Origin: JBEDKD01 sp041172365
GTDB taxonomy: Bacteria; Cyanobacteriota; Cyanobacteriia; Cyanobacteriales; Microcoleaceae
DNA: 9,809 bases
Direction: 5' to 3'
Assembly: GCA_041172365.1 (NCBI GenBank)
Contig: JBEDKD010000115.1
Location: 1-9,809 of the forward strand
In this document: in pieces, positions 1 through 6,758 of the stretch
Position numbering within the stretch: the stretch's first letter is position 1
Layout of the letters: each line of letters begins with the position of its first letter
Made by a program: the position numbers and the translations under genes
Notes under the pieces: model-generated
Told to the model about the DNA's origin: nothing
The model's database searches: none
What the model saw: the letters and a program-made list of their open reading frames with translations, nothing else

Positions 1-250
1 CCTTATAAGAATCCTGCTCTGTCTTATAAGTACGATTAAGATAGTCAGTCCGAACTGCTTTCCAGTCCACTTGATTAAATGTACCATCTACATAACTTTT
101 ATCAATAATTTGCCAAACTTCATCAACAAGTTCTTTTGGACTATCTGGAAAAGATGCTTTACCAAGATGAATACCTGCACCGGCCACCGCGACCGCGGTT
201 AACATTACTGCTGTTGCACCTATAATTATTCCACGTTTTGATATAGTCAT
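1..250 (-). CDS. S41 carboxyl-terminal processing protease, N-terminal fragment
   Basis: The reverse strand from 250 to the window edge reads 83 codons of an open frame starting MTISKRGIIIGATAVML. The first ~33 residues are a basic start followed by one hydrophobic segment (about residues 8-28), consistent with a signal peptide or membrane anchor. Next comes SPKELVDEVWQIIDKSY and FNQVDWKAVRTDYLNRTY, which I recognise as the conserved N-terminal helical region of cyanobacterial Ctp proteases (CtpB/CtpC type). These are serine/lysine-dyad S41 peptidases with a PDZ domain that trim C-termini of lumenal or periplasmic proteins. The PDZ and catalytic parts lie outside the window, so activity cannot be judged. 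The gene is downstream of ispG on the same strand, a neighbour pair I recall from other cyanobacteria. The ATG at 250 is the only start giving a proper signal segment; AAAGAA just upstream is a weak ribosome binding site. Confidence 0.85.
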   Translation of the reverse strand, partial: MTISKRGIIIGATAVMLTAVAVAGAGIHLGKASFPDSPKELVDEVWQIIDKSYVDGTFNQVDWKAVRTDYLNRTYKTEQDSYK

Positions 251-309
251 TTCTTTACACGCCACCAAAATACATTTTTTCATCCTTAGCCCAATTTAAC
301 ACACACGAT

Positions 310-404
310 AGGAAGAGGAAGGAAGAAGGAAGAGGGAAGAGGGAAGAAGGAAGAGGGAAGAAGGAAGAAGGAAGAGGGAAGAAGGAAGAAGGAAGAAGGA
401 AGAG
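310..404. repeat. Heptanucleotide GGAAGAR tandem repeat, 95-nt all-purine tract
   Basis: Every base from 310 to 404 is a purine. From 321 to 404 the tract is exactly twelve tandem heptamers GGAAGA(A/G), with one further heptamer at 311-317. The seventh base varies between A and G along the array. This matches the style of the short tandemly repeated repetitive (STRR) heptamers described in filamentous cyanobacteria. It sits upstream of the Ctp start (250) and downstream of ispG. No gene overlaps it. A homopurine/homopyrimidine tract of this length can adopt triplex structures and is prone to copy-number change; that is inference. Confidence 0.93.
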
Positions 405-405
405 C

Positions 406-472
406 GGGCATTGCCCTTTCAGTCCTATATGCGAGGACTTCTGCTATGAGACAGGGGTTTTAACCCCTGGTG
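406..472. repeat. Two-hairpin dispersed repeat, copy A
   Basis: The element contains two palindromes. The first has stem AGTCCT (421-426) with AGGACT (434-439). The second is CAGGGGTT/AACCCCTG at 452-469 with a two-base loop. The same order of blocks (GGGCATTGC, TTTCAGTCCT, GCTAT-AGACAGGGG, CCCCTGGTG) recurs about 202 bp away in copy B. I recognise it as a common dispersed intergenic element of cyanobacteria. It is noncoding and lies in the 459-bp spacer between ispG and the Ctp gene. Confidence 0.85.
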
Positions 473-510
473 CAAGGGAGGGCTGTTTCATTTTCTGTAG
501 GGGCAATCCC

Positions 511-562
511 CCCGTGGTTGCCCCCGTGGTTGCTCCCCGTGGTTGCCCCTCGTGGTTGCCCC
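511..562. repeat. GTGGTTGC(CCC) short tandem array, four copies
   Basis: GTGGTTGC begins at 514, 526, 539 and 552, so the period is 12-13 bp with C-rich linkers between copies. A nearby inverted piece, GGGGCAA at 500-506, can pair with the repeated TTGCCCC. The array is flanked by the two copies of the hairpin element (406-472 and 608-673). An open frame runs through it but has low-complexity composition and no coding character, so I treat the region as noncoding. Confidence 0.85.
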
Positions 563-607
563 GATACCTGAAACCACCCTGCGGGTGCAAAGAAAGAAGG
601 AAAAGGG

Positions 608-673
608 GGGCATTGCGGTTTCAGTCCTCTTCAGAGGAATTTAGCTATAAGACAGGGGTTTTAACCCCTGGTG
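608..673. repeat. Two-hairpin dispersed repeat, copy B (possible ispG terminator)
   Basis: This is the second copy of the element at 406-472, same orientation. Its first palindrome is TCCTCT/AGAGGA (625-630 with 633-638). The second, CAGGGGTT/AACCCCTG at 653-670, is identical to that of copy A. On the minus strand the second hairpin lies about 40 nt past the ispG stop. It is GC-rich but is not followed by a run of U, so any terminator or 3'-end stabilising role is only an inference. Confidence 0.83.
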
Positions 674-709
674 GAAAACGATCGCGCCATCCCTCTGTCT
701 GCCTATCTC

Positions 710-1930
710 CTAGGGATCAACCCAGCGATCGTCGGCTTTAATGAGGTTAATTAACTCTTCCACACCTTTATCTTCGGGGACTTTTTTAATTTCTTCGCGC
801 CCACGATACAAGGAAATATAACCGGGTTGTTTACCCACATAACCATAATCCGCGTCGGCCATTTCTCCGGGACCATTGACAATACACCCCATCACCGCGA
901 TATCTAACCCCGTCAAATGTTTAGTCGCTTCGCGGACTTGGTGTAACACTTCTTCTAAATTAAATAGAGTACGGCCACAGGAGGGACACGCGACATATTC
1001 CACCATTGTTTTTCGCAATCCCAGGGCTTGAAGGATGCTGTAACAAACGGGAATTTCTTTCTCTGGGGCTTCCGTGAGGGAGACACGAATGGTGTCCCCA
1101 ATTCCATCTGCTAACAGTGTAGCAATTCCCGCGGTGGACTTAATTCGCCCATATTCTCCATCTCCGGCTTCGGTGACTCCCAAATGCAAAGGGTAGTCCA
1201 TTCCGTTTTCATCCATGCGTTTCACCATGAGACGATAGGCGGCTAACATCACGGGAACGCGTGATGCTTTCATGGAGATGACTATGTTACGGAAATCTAG
1301 GGATTCGCAAATTCTAATAAATTCTAACGCGGATTGTACCATCCCTTCGGGGGTATCGCCGTAGGTAAATAGCATTCTTTCTGCTAAGGAGCCATGATTG
1401 ACTCCTATTCGCAATGCCTTTCCTTGATCGCGGAGGGATACCACTAGGGGTTCTAGGGTTTCGCGGATTTTGGCCCCAATTTCTTCAAATTCTTCTTCAC
1501 TAAATTCGACGCGATCGGCTCTCGGTTTTTCAAAGACGTATAAACCCGGATTAATTCTTACTTTATCAACGTGTTTGGCGACTTCGAGGGCAATTTTCAT
1601 GCCATTGTGATGCACATCCGCGACTAGGGGGACGGCTTGATACGTTTCTATTAATTTTTCTTTGATTTTGGCAAGCGCGATCGCGTGGGCCATGCTGGGC
1701 ACGGTGACACGGACTATTTCACAACCTATTTCATGTAAGCGACGAATCCCCGCGACTGATCCATCAATGTCGAGGGTGTCTTCGTTAATCATAGACTGGA
1801 CGACGACGGGATTTGAACCACCGATAGTCACGTTTCCGACTTGCACGGGGCGGGTTTTGCGACGACGAATCGTAGTATCAAATTCGGGAGGCGTAGCAGG
1901 CGTTTGTGTGGGTTTGGGAAGGGTTTGCAT
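710..1930 (-). CDS. ispG: 4-hydroxy-3-methylbut-2-enyl diphosphate synthase (IspG/GcpE)
   Basis: This 406-residue protein is the penultimate enzyme of the MEP pathway. It reductively converts 2-C-methyl-D-erythritol 2,4-cyclodiphosphate to HMBPP using a [4Fe-4S] cluster; in cyanobacteria the electrons probably come from ferredoxin. The N-terminal TIM-barrel part is shown by VVVQSMINEDT (about 43-53) and LVADVHHNG (102-110). The C-terminal cluster domain has CPSCGR (C315, C318) and GCIVNGPGE (C349, E356), giving the three Cys and one Glu that bind the cluster. It has the short bacterial/cyanobacterial architecture without the extra domain of plant or Chlamydia forms. The start at MQTL is typical of cyanobacterial orthologues; AAGAG about 9-13 nt upstream is at best a weak Shine-Dalgarno. 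No key residue is missing. It lies between the GST and Ctp genes on one strand and probably has its own transcription, since repeats fill both spacers. Confidence 0.97.
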   Translation of the reverse strand: MQTLPKPTQTPATPPEFDTTIRRRKTRPVQVGNVTIGGSNPVVVQSMINEDTLDIDGSVAGIRRLHEIGCEIVRVTVPSMAHAIALAKIKEKLIETYQAVPLVADVHHNGMKIALEVAKHVDKVRINPGLYVFEKPRADRVEFSEEEFEEIGAKIRETLEPLVVSLRDQGKALRIGVNHGSLAERMLFTYGDTPEGMVQSALEFIRICESLDFRNIVISMKASRVPVMLAAYRLMVKRMDENGMDYPLHLGVTEAGDGEYGRIKSTAGIATLLADGIGDTIRVSLTEAPEKEIPVCYSILQALGLRKTMVEYVACPSCGRTLFNLEEVLHQVREATKHLTGLDIAVMGCIVNGPGEMADADYGYVGKQPGYISLYRGREEIKKVPEDKGVEELINLIKADDRWVDP

Positions 1931-1999
1931 AGCCAGACTCTTTTTATTTGTTTCTTTTGTAGATTGCCATAAAAGGTGTCACTTGAGATAAGTTTTGAC

Positions 2000-2028
2000 A
2001 AACCCAGTTTCTTGAGGAAACCGGGTTT
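2000..2028. repeat. GAAACCGGGTTTC-family hairpin between GST and ispG
   Basis: The arms at 2000-2011 and 2017-2028 pair over 12 positions with one mismatch around a five-base loop. The right arm contains GAAACCGGGTTTC, itself palindromic. It lies immediately past the GST stop codon on the minus strand, so it could act as a terminator or 3'-end stabiliser, although there is no clear U run. Related copies occur at 3959-4025 and 6168-6182. Confidence 0.75.
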
Positions 2029-2034
2029 CTCTAA

Positions 2035-2643
2035 TTAGGCTTTAGGCGCGGTTGATTGAATTGACTCTCGCTCATGGAGACGGGTAAACCATTGTCCTAA
2101 TTTGAGATATTTTTGTTGCCATTCTTCTCCAAAACGTAGGTTATAATATCCTAGGGCGGAGACTGTCGCGATATCTACCACGCTGAAGGTATTACCTAAT
2201 AAGTAATCTGAGTCTATTAATTGCTGATTAAACCAGGCTAATACGCGATCGATGGTTAATTGATTCCGTGAATTGGATAAATCAACACTGGGGTCACTTT
2301 TTAGCTTTTGATACCATAAAGTAATGGCATTATCGGCTAAAGTATCGGCTAATTCTTCCCACTGACGACTTTGTAAGTAGGCTTGTTTTTCACGGGGATA
2401 TAAATTCGGATCGGGATAGGTTTCGTCTAAATATTCGATAATTAAGGTGGAATCCCAAAGGGTTGTTCCGTCTTCATCTACTAAAACTGGGACTTTGCCA
2501 ATGGGGGAAATTTTCAGAAATTCTGGGCTTTTATTAATTATATCGGTTTCCCTCAGTTCTACTGCTAAATTTTTCTCGGCTAGTAAAATTAGCACTTTTC
2601 GGGCGTAGGGCGATCGCGCTGTATAGTAGAGTGTTCTTGTCAT
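2035..2643 (-). CDS. Glutathione S-transferase family protein
   Basis: This is a 202-residue cytosolic GST-fold protein. The N-terminal thioredoxin-like domain (1-~80) begins MTRTLYYTARSPYARKV, with Ser11 at the usual catalytic Ser/Tyr/Cys position. It continues with the cis-proline motif KVPVL (P52) and the gamma-glutamyl binding pair D64-S65 in WDSTLIIEYLDETYP. The all-helical C-terminal domain carries the conserved N-capping box S-x-x-D in NTFSVVDIA (154-157). Members conjugate glutathione to electrophiles or reduce peroxides; the substrate cannot be told from sequence. The frame is open further upstream to a GTG at 2697. I chose the ATG at 2643 because the family starts at this point and the extra 18 codons begin inside a dispersed CACAAAGG repeat. 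No Shine-Dalgarno is visible at either start. It lies between ilvE and ispG on the same strand, with no obvious functional link to either. Confidence 0.9.
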   Translation of the reverse strand: MTRTLYYTARSPYARKVLILLAEKNLAVELRETDIINKSPEFLKISPIGKVPVLVDEDGTTLWDSTLIIEYLDETYPDPNLYPREKQAYLQSRQWEELADTLADNAITLWYQKLKSDPSVDLSNSRNQLTIDRVLAWFNQQLIDSDYLLGNTFSVVDIATVSALGYYNLRFGEEWQQKYLKLGQWFTRLHERESIQSTAPKA

Positions 2644-2693
2644 AAATTTAGCTAATATGGAGTTAGACAATTTTCTATTGTAATTGCTTTTAA

Positions 2694-2710
2694 CCACAAA
2701 GGCACAAAGG
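2694..2710. repeat. Remnant of CACAAAGG 8-bp repeat
   Basis: Two tandem copies of CACAAAGG (2695-2702 and 2703-2710) follow TTAAC. This resembles the widespread cyanobacterial TTAACCACAAAGGCACAAAGG element. The 8-bp phasing is the same as that of CACTAAGR inside the 56-bp array at the right end of the window. Confidence 0.6.
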
Positions 2711-2720
2711 AAAGTAGTAG

Positions 2721-2787
2721 GGGCGAAGCATTCGGGTAAAGAATCTATCGCTCAAAACCGATAATTGATAATCCGAATGCTTCGCCC
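2721..2787. repeat. MITE-like palindromic element with nested hairpin
   Basis: GGGCGAAGCATTCGG (2721-2735) and its perfect 15-bp complement (2773-2787) enclose 37 bp. Inside lies a second hairpin, TATCG (2746-2750) with CGATA (2759-2763). I recognise this layout as a dispersed palindromic element, typically bounded by GTAGGGGCGAAGC, seen in many cyanobacterial genomes. It is noncoding, has no transposase, and sits in the 245-bp spacer upstream of the GST gene. The rest of that spacer (2788-2888) holds only a weaker imperfect inverted repeat (about 2820-2875). Confidence 0.88.
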
Positions 2788-2888
2788 TCACTAATCGTTT
2801 TTGCCAAATCGGGATGCTCCGGGTTTACCTGTATTATGGTTAGGTTTTCAAGATACCTGTGAACCCGCAATGACGATGTTACGACGGA

Positions 2889-3800
2889 TCAAAAAGGCAC
2901 TTTAAATACCCAATCTTGATAAGCAGAATCACGATTTTCGGTAATAGATGTCAATGTATCCCGTAATTTATTCGTGATCGTTTTTTCACCGGAAAAATGA
3001 TAATTTTCTATTTGTTTAACGGGAGTAATTTTCGCAGCAGTACCACTTAAAAAGACTTCATCTGCAATTAATAATTCCGATTTATCTACGGGACGTTCGA
3101 TAGTTTCAATCCCTAGATTTTTGGCAATGGTTAAAATACTATCCCTAGTAATTCCTTCCAAAATATCTTGATCTAAACCAGGGGTGATTAATTTGCCATT
3201 TCTGACAAGAAAAATATTCATCCCCGATGCTTCACAGACTTTCCCTTGGGAATTCATTAAAATGGCTTCATCAAACCCCGATTCTACGGCCTCTGTTTTG
3301 GCTAATGATGAGGTAATATAAGCACCGGAAATTTTACCTCTTAAGGGAAAACTACGATCTTCTTGACGATACCAAGAGCTAATTCGACAACTGACTCCCT
3401 CTGGGGATAAGTAATCTCCTAATTCTAATCCATACACCATGAAATCTTTTTCGATTTTGTGTAAACGGGGGGCGATTCCTAAATCTGATGTATAGACAAA
3501 TGGCCGTATATAAAAAGATTTCGTGGGTTTATTCTTCTTAATAAATTCAATTAATACCTCTTGAATTTTACTGGCGGGTACATCATAGTGCAGAAATTTG
3601 GCACTTTGACTTAATCGTTGCGCGTGACGATCTAATCTAAATAGTAATACTTGGTTGGGATTTTCGGGATCGGGGATTCCTCGTAATCCTCCAAAGGCTC
3701 CTGTGCCGTAATGTAAGGCATGAGTCGCGATCGAAAGGGTGGCTTCGGCAAAGGGGACGAATTTATTTTGGAAGTACGCGATCGGTAAAAAGTTGTACAT
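2889..3800 (-). CDS. ilvE: Branched-chain amino acid aminotransferase (class IV, IlvE)
   Basis: This 303-residue fold-type IV PLP enzyme transfers the amino group between glutamate and the 2-oxo acids of valine, leucine and isoleucine, the last step of their synthesis in the cytosol. The N-terminal HALHYGTGAFGGLRG (27-41) is the family signature. The Schiff-base lysine is K156 in RGKISGAY, with E190 in KVCEASGMNIFLV following. The loop LEGITRDSI (214-222) and DEVFLSGTAAKITPV (247-261) bind the cofactor phosphate and close the active site. The length is normal (about 300). The GTAAKITPV ending and the RGK context favour IlvE over D-amino-acid transaminase or aminodeoxychorismate lyase. The start MYNFLPIAYF is typical of cyanobacterial orthologues; no Shine-Dalgarno is evident in the AT-rich leader. 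Its neighbours on the same strand are a peptidase upstream and a GST downstream. Confidence 0.95.
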   Translation of the reverse strand: MYNFLPIAYFQNKFVPFAEATLSIATHALHYGTGAFGGLRGIPDPENPNQVLLFRLDRHAQRLSQSAKFLHYDVPASKIQEVLIEFIKKNKPTKSFYIRPFVYTSDLGIAPRLHKIEKDFMVYGLELGDYLSPEGVSCRISSWYRQEDRSFPLRGKISGAYITSSLAKTEAVESGFDEAILMNSQGKVCEASGMNIFLVRNGKLITPGLDQDILEGITRDSILTIAKNLGIETIERPVDKSELLIADEVFLSGTAAKITPVKQIENYHFSGEKTITNKLRDTLTSITENRDSAYQDWVFKVPF

Positions 3801-3958
3801 GAGTGTTTATTTTTTGTCTAAATCATTACTTGCTTCTTCGTAAGAAACTCATCCAGTTTTTTTTTCTGTGTGAGTCGCCATCTATTTTACCATAATAACT
3901 GTTTTTTGTTTCAATTTTCTCGAAATTGCTTATTTTGGGCAAGAGTGAAGACTTATCC

Positions 3959-4025
3959 AGAAACCGGGTTTTGTTACCAAAATAGTTTGTTAAAACCCTC
4001 TATTTCGGTTGAAAAACCGGTTTCT
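3959..4025. repeat. Inverted pair of GAAACCGGTTTC-family repeats
   Basis: The 14-bp arms at 3959-3972 and 4012-4025 are inverted copies with a single mismatch, separated by 39 bp. The pair begins about 20 nt after the POP stop codon on the minus strand and occupies the POP-ilvE spacer (3801-4045). It belongs to the same family as the elements at 2000-2028 and 6168-6182. A transcript-end hairpin role is possible but not shown. The remaining AT-rich part of this spacer (3801-3958) shows nothing I can name. Confidence 0.78.
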
Positions 4026-4045
4026 TTGGTGGACTATATCAAACC

Positions 4046-6127
4046 CTAAGACATTTCTAATGTTCTCACTAAAAATGCCCATTCATCGGCTATTTCTTCG
4101 ATGATTTTAGTCGTGGGTTTTCCCGCACCATGCCCCGCGTTTGTTTCGATACGAATTAAGACGGGATTTTCCCCTTTATGTGCTTCTTGTAATGCCGCGG
4201 CAAATTTAAAACTATGGGCGGGCACTACGCGATCGTCGTGATCGGCGGTGGTGATCATTGTGGCAGGATACGCGATCGCGGGTTTTAAATTATGCAAGGG
4301 AGAATAGGCATAAAGGGCTTTAAATTCTTCGGGATCTTCGGGGGAACCATAATCAGAGGTCCATGCCCAACCGATGGTAAATTTATGGAAACGTAGCATA
4401 TCTAAAACCCCTACGGCTGGTAATGCAGCCGCGAATAAATCTGGCCGTTGTGTCATGCACGCGCCTACTAATAATCCTCCATTACTTCCACCCGCGATCG
4501 CGATTTTTTTGGAGGAAGTATATTGATTTTCAATCAACCATTCTGCCCCCGCAATGAAATCATCAAAAACGTTTTGTTTCTGAAGTTTTGTCCCGGCTTG
4601 ATGCCATTCTTCGCCATATTCACCACCACCTCGAATATTGGCAACCGCGTAAACTCCCCCTAATTCCATCCAGACTAAAAGACTGACAGAAAAACTGGGA
4701 GTTATGGAAACGGCAAAACCACCATAGGCATAGAGATAAGTGGGATTATTGCCATCCAGTTTTAACCCCTTTTTATGGGTGATAAACATAGGGATTTTTG
4801 TGCCATCTTTACTAGCATAAAATACCTGTTGTGTTTCGTAATCATCGGGGTTAAAATCTACCTTGGGTTGACGATAAATTGTGCTGGTATCCGTTACCAT
4901 ATCATAACGATAAATGGTATTTGGGGTAGTAAAACTGGTGTAACTATAAAAGGTTTCGGTGTCGTGACGTTTGCCCGCAAATCCCCCCGCGCTTCCGATG
5001 CCCGGTAACGCGACTTCACGCAGAAAAGTTCCATCCAAATTGAAGATTTTAATCTCGGTTTTGGCATCTTTTAGATAGGAGGTGACAAATTGATTATTGA
5101 GAATCCCAACACCTTGTAAAGTTTCCACCGCTTCTGGAATAATTTCGGTAAATGCTCCTTCATTGCTTCCCTGACTGAGGGGTGACTTAGGGGGGTTATT
5201 GATATTAATGGAAATCACACGACTACGGGGAGCATCTAAATCTGTTTCTAACCAAAATAGAGGTCCGTCATTATCAATGAGACTAAAATTAGCCTCAAAT
5301 TCATTGATTAATTCGATAACGGGTGAGTCTGATTTAGTTAAATCTTTATAAAAAAGGAGATTTTTGGGATCTGTCCCTCGCCAAATCGAGATAATTAAAT
5401 AATTCCCATCTTCGGTAACAAAGCCATTAAATCCCCATTCTTTTTGATCGGGACGCTCATAAATTAAAATGTCCTCAGCTTGAGGTGTTCCTAATTGATG
5501 ATAAAATAGTTTTTGGTAGTAATTAACATCCTCTAGTTTTGTTTGTTGATTGGGCTCATCGTAGCGACTATAAAAGAATCCTTTATGATCATGAGTCCAT
5601 GATGCACCGGAGAATTTGATCCATTTTAAATGATCGCTTAAATCTGCTCCGGTTTCAATATCACGCACTTTCCATTCTTGCCAATCGGAACCGGAAATTG
5701 ATAAGCTATATGCCATAAATTTGCCATTTTCACTAATGGAAATTCCGGCTAATGCTACGGTACCATCTTCTGATAGGGTATTGGGATCAATCAATACTTT
5801 GGGTTCGTCATCTAGGGATTTTAAGGTGTAAAGCACTGCTTGATTTTGTAAGCCGTCATTTTTATAATAAAAATAGCGATCGCCTTCTTTAAAAGGGATG
5901 CCATATTTTTCATAATCCCAAAGTTGAGTCAGACGTTGTTTGATTTTATCGCGTGCCGGAATTTGATTAAGATAGGCAAAGGTGACTTGATTTTGTGCTT
6001 CTACCCACGCTTGAGTTTCTGGGGTGTCGGGGTTTTCTAACCAACGATAAGGATCGGCTATTTTTACACCATGATATTCGTCAATTTGATCGACTTTTGC
6101 TGTGGTAGGATAAATTAATGATTCCAT
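4046..6127 (-). CDS. Prolyl oligopeptidase (S9A family serine peptidase)
   Basis: This 693-residue cytosolic enzyme cleaves after proline in short peptides (roughly under 30 residues). The N-terminal YHGVKIADPYRWLENPDTPETQAWVEAQN (about 18-46) is the S9A signature, followed by a seven-bladed beta-propeller (about 75-430) that gates the active site. The C-terminal alpha/beta-hydrolase has the nucleophile S548 in AGGSNGG, D631 in ADHDDRVVP (with R633 likely binding substrate) and H666 in NAGHGAGK, so the triad is complete. There is no signal peptide. The length is close to the ~710 of the mammalian enzyme. Residues about 310-324 (NNPPKSPLSQGSNEG) look like an extra loop in the propeller encoded by repeat-like DNA. 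The start MESLIYPTT is the family start. It lies upstream of ilvE on the same strand. Peptide recycling is the likely role; a link to ribosomal peptide maturation cannot be excluded, but no precursor genes are seen. Confidence 0.95.
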   Translation of the reverse strand: MESLIYPTTAKVDQIDEYHGVKIADPYRWLENPDTPETQAWVEAQNQVTFAYLNQIPARDKIKQRLTQLWDYEKYGIPFKEGDRYFYYKNDGLQNQAVLYTLKSLDDEPKVLIDPNTLSEDGTVALAGISISENGKFMAYSLSISGSDWQEWKVRDIETGADLSDHLKWIKFSGASWTHDHKGFFYSRYDEPNQQTKLEDVNYYQKLFYHQLGTPQAEDILIYERPDQKEWGFNGFVTEDGNYLIISIWRGTDPKNLLFYKDLTKSDSPVIELINEFEANFSLIDNDGPLFWLETDLDAPRSRVISININNPPKSPLSQGSNEGAFTEIIPEAVETLQGVGILNNQFVTSYLKDAKTEIKIFNLDGTFLREVALPGIGSAGGFAGKRHDTETFYSYTSFTTPNTIYRYDMVTDTSTIYRQPKVDFNPDDYETQQVFYASKDGTKIPMFITHKKGLKLDGNNPTYLYAYGGFAVSITPSFSVSLLVWMELGGVYAVANIRGGGEYGEEWHQAGTKLQKQNVFDDFIAGAEWLIENQYTSSKKIAIAGGSNGGLLVGACMTQRPDLFAAALPAVGVLDMLRFHKFTIGWAWTSDYGSPEDPEEFKALYAYSPLHNLKPAIAYPATMITTADHDDRVVPAHSFKFAAALQEAHKGENPVLIRIETNAGHGAGKPTTKIIEEIADEWAFLVRTLEMS

Positions 6128-6167
6128 TTGGATATGTTTCCAGTATTGGGATAAGTGACAAATTATG

Positions 6168-6182
6168 AGAAACCGGGTTTCT
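6168..6182. repeat. AGAAACCGGGTTTCT palindrome upstream of POP
   Basis: This is a perfect odd palindrome with 7-bp arms around one central base, 41 bp upstream of the POP start. It is another copy of the family found at 2000-2028 and 3959-4025; the following TTTGGTG is also shared with 4026-4032. Confidence 0.75.
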
Positions 6183-6256
6183 TTGGTGCGCGACTCAGGT
6201 TAATGGTTTATTTGCCATTACAATACCTTTACCTTTTCGGAAAAATGGCTTGATTC

Positions 6257-6416
6257 GTAGGTTGGGTTGAGGCTCTAAAGCCAATATTTTTGTTGGGTTT
6301 TGCTACGCTCTACCCAACCTACACCCAACTGAAAAAGTCGGTTGGGTTGAGGCTTCAAAGCCGATACCTTTGTTGGGTTTCGCTACGCTCAACCCAACCT
6401 ACACCCAACCGACAAA
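6257..6416. repeat. Tandem pair of 80-bp GTAGGTTGGGT palindromic elements
   Basis: Two copies, starting at 6257 and 6337, are 80 bp apart. Each has a terminal GT(A/C)GGTTGGGT, a small hairpin GGCT/AGCC, an inner hairpin GTTGGGTT/AACCCAAC around GCTACGC, and a closing ACCCAACC(T/G)AC. GTAGGTTGGGT at 6257-6267 matches ACCCAACCTAC at both 6312-6322 and 6392-6402, while GTCGGTTGGGT at 6337-6347 matches ACCCAACCGAC at 6403-6413. This is the well-known cyanobacterial GTAGGTTGGG dispersed element, here duplicated. A weaker outer inverted repeat, CAATACCTT (6221-6229) with AAGGTATTG (6425-6433), surrounds the pair. The 388-bp spacer 6128-6515 holds no gene that I can support. Confidence 0.88.
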
Positions 6417-6515
6417 AAATGGCGAAGGTATTGCTATTACAAACCCGCTTTCTAGTGTAGCGCGATCGCGTTTTTTTTGTAAATGGGAGCTATCCTCTAA
6501 ATTTCAGGGAGTTGA

Positions 6516-6728
6516 TTAATCTTCATAATACTCACCATCCTCTCTTCTGCGAGGAAATAAGTAATTCCGGTTGCTGGTGGAGGGGGCTGGTTTTTCGGAG
6601 GCAATTTTTTCGATCGTAATGCGCCAAGTCCCCCCATCAATATTGTCGGTAATACTATCGGGCAATCTAAATTTTTCACCCGTTTTTAATTCTATTTCAT
6701 AAGTCACTTGGATGAGTTTTCTTTTCAT
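6516..6728 (-). CDS. Small hypothetical protein (70 aa)
   Basis: I do not recognise this protein. It starts MKRKLIQVTYEIELKTGEKF; the first ~45 residues alternate in a way that suggests a small beta-rich domain (VTYEIELKTG, TWRITIEKI). The tail (about 46-70) is polar, rich in Pro/Ser/Arg and ends acidic (EDGEYYED), probably disordered. The ATG at 6728 is preceded by GAGGAC five bases upstream, a good ribosome binding site, so I prefer it to the in-frame GTG at 6740, whose second codon is part of that site. It follows the small membrane-protein gene by 30 bp on the same strand and is probably co-transcribed with it. There are no cysteines or histidines, so direct metal binding is unlikely. Confidence 0.7.
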   Translation of the reverse strand: MKRKLIQVTYEIELKTGEKFRLPDSITDNIDGGTWRITIEKIASEKPAPSTSNRNYLFPRRREDGEYYED

Positions 6729-6758
6729 TTTTGTCCTCACGCAAATAATCGTTAATAT

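Noticed and set aside
514..741. Plus-strand open frame of 75 codons.
   Set aside because: It runs through the GTGGTTGC array and copy B of a hairpin element and then into the ispG 3' end. Its composition is low-complexity and it has no ribosome binding site.
2644..2697. GST starting at the upstream GTG (2697).
   Set aside because: The extra 18 residues precede the canonical family start and begin inside a CACAAAGG repeat; the ATG at 2643 fits the GST fold.
6461..6478. Plus-strand terminator: CGCGATCGCG followed by eight T.
   Set aside because: The stem is just an extended HIP1 octamer without room for a loop, and no plus-strand gene ends before it.
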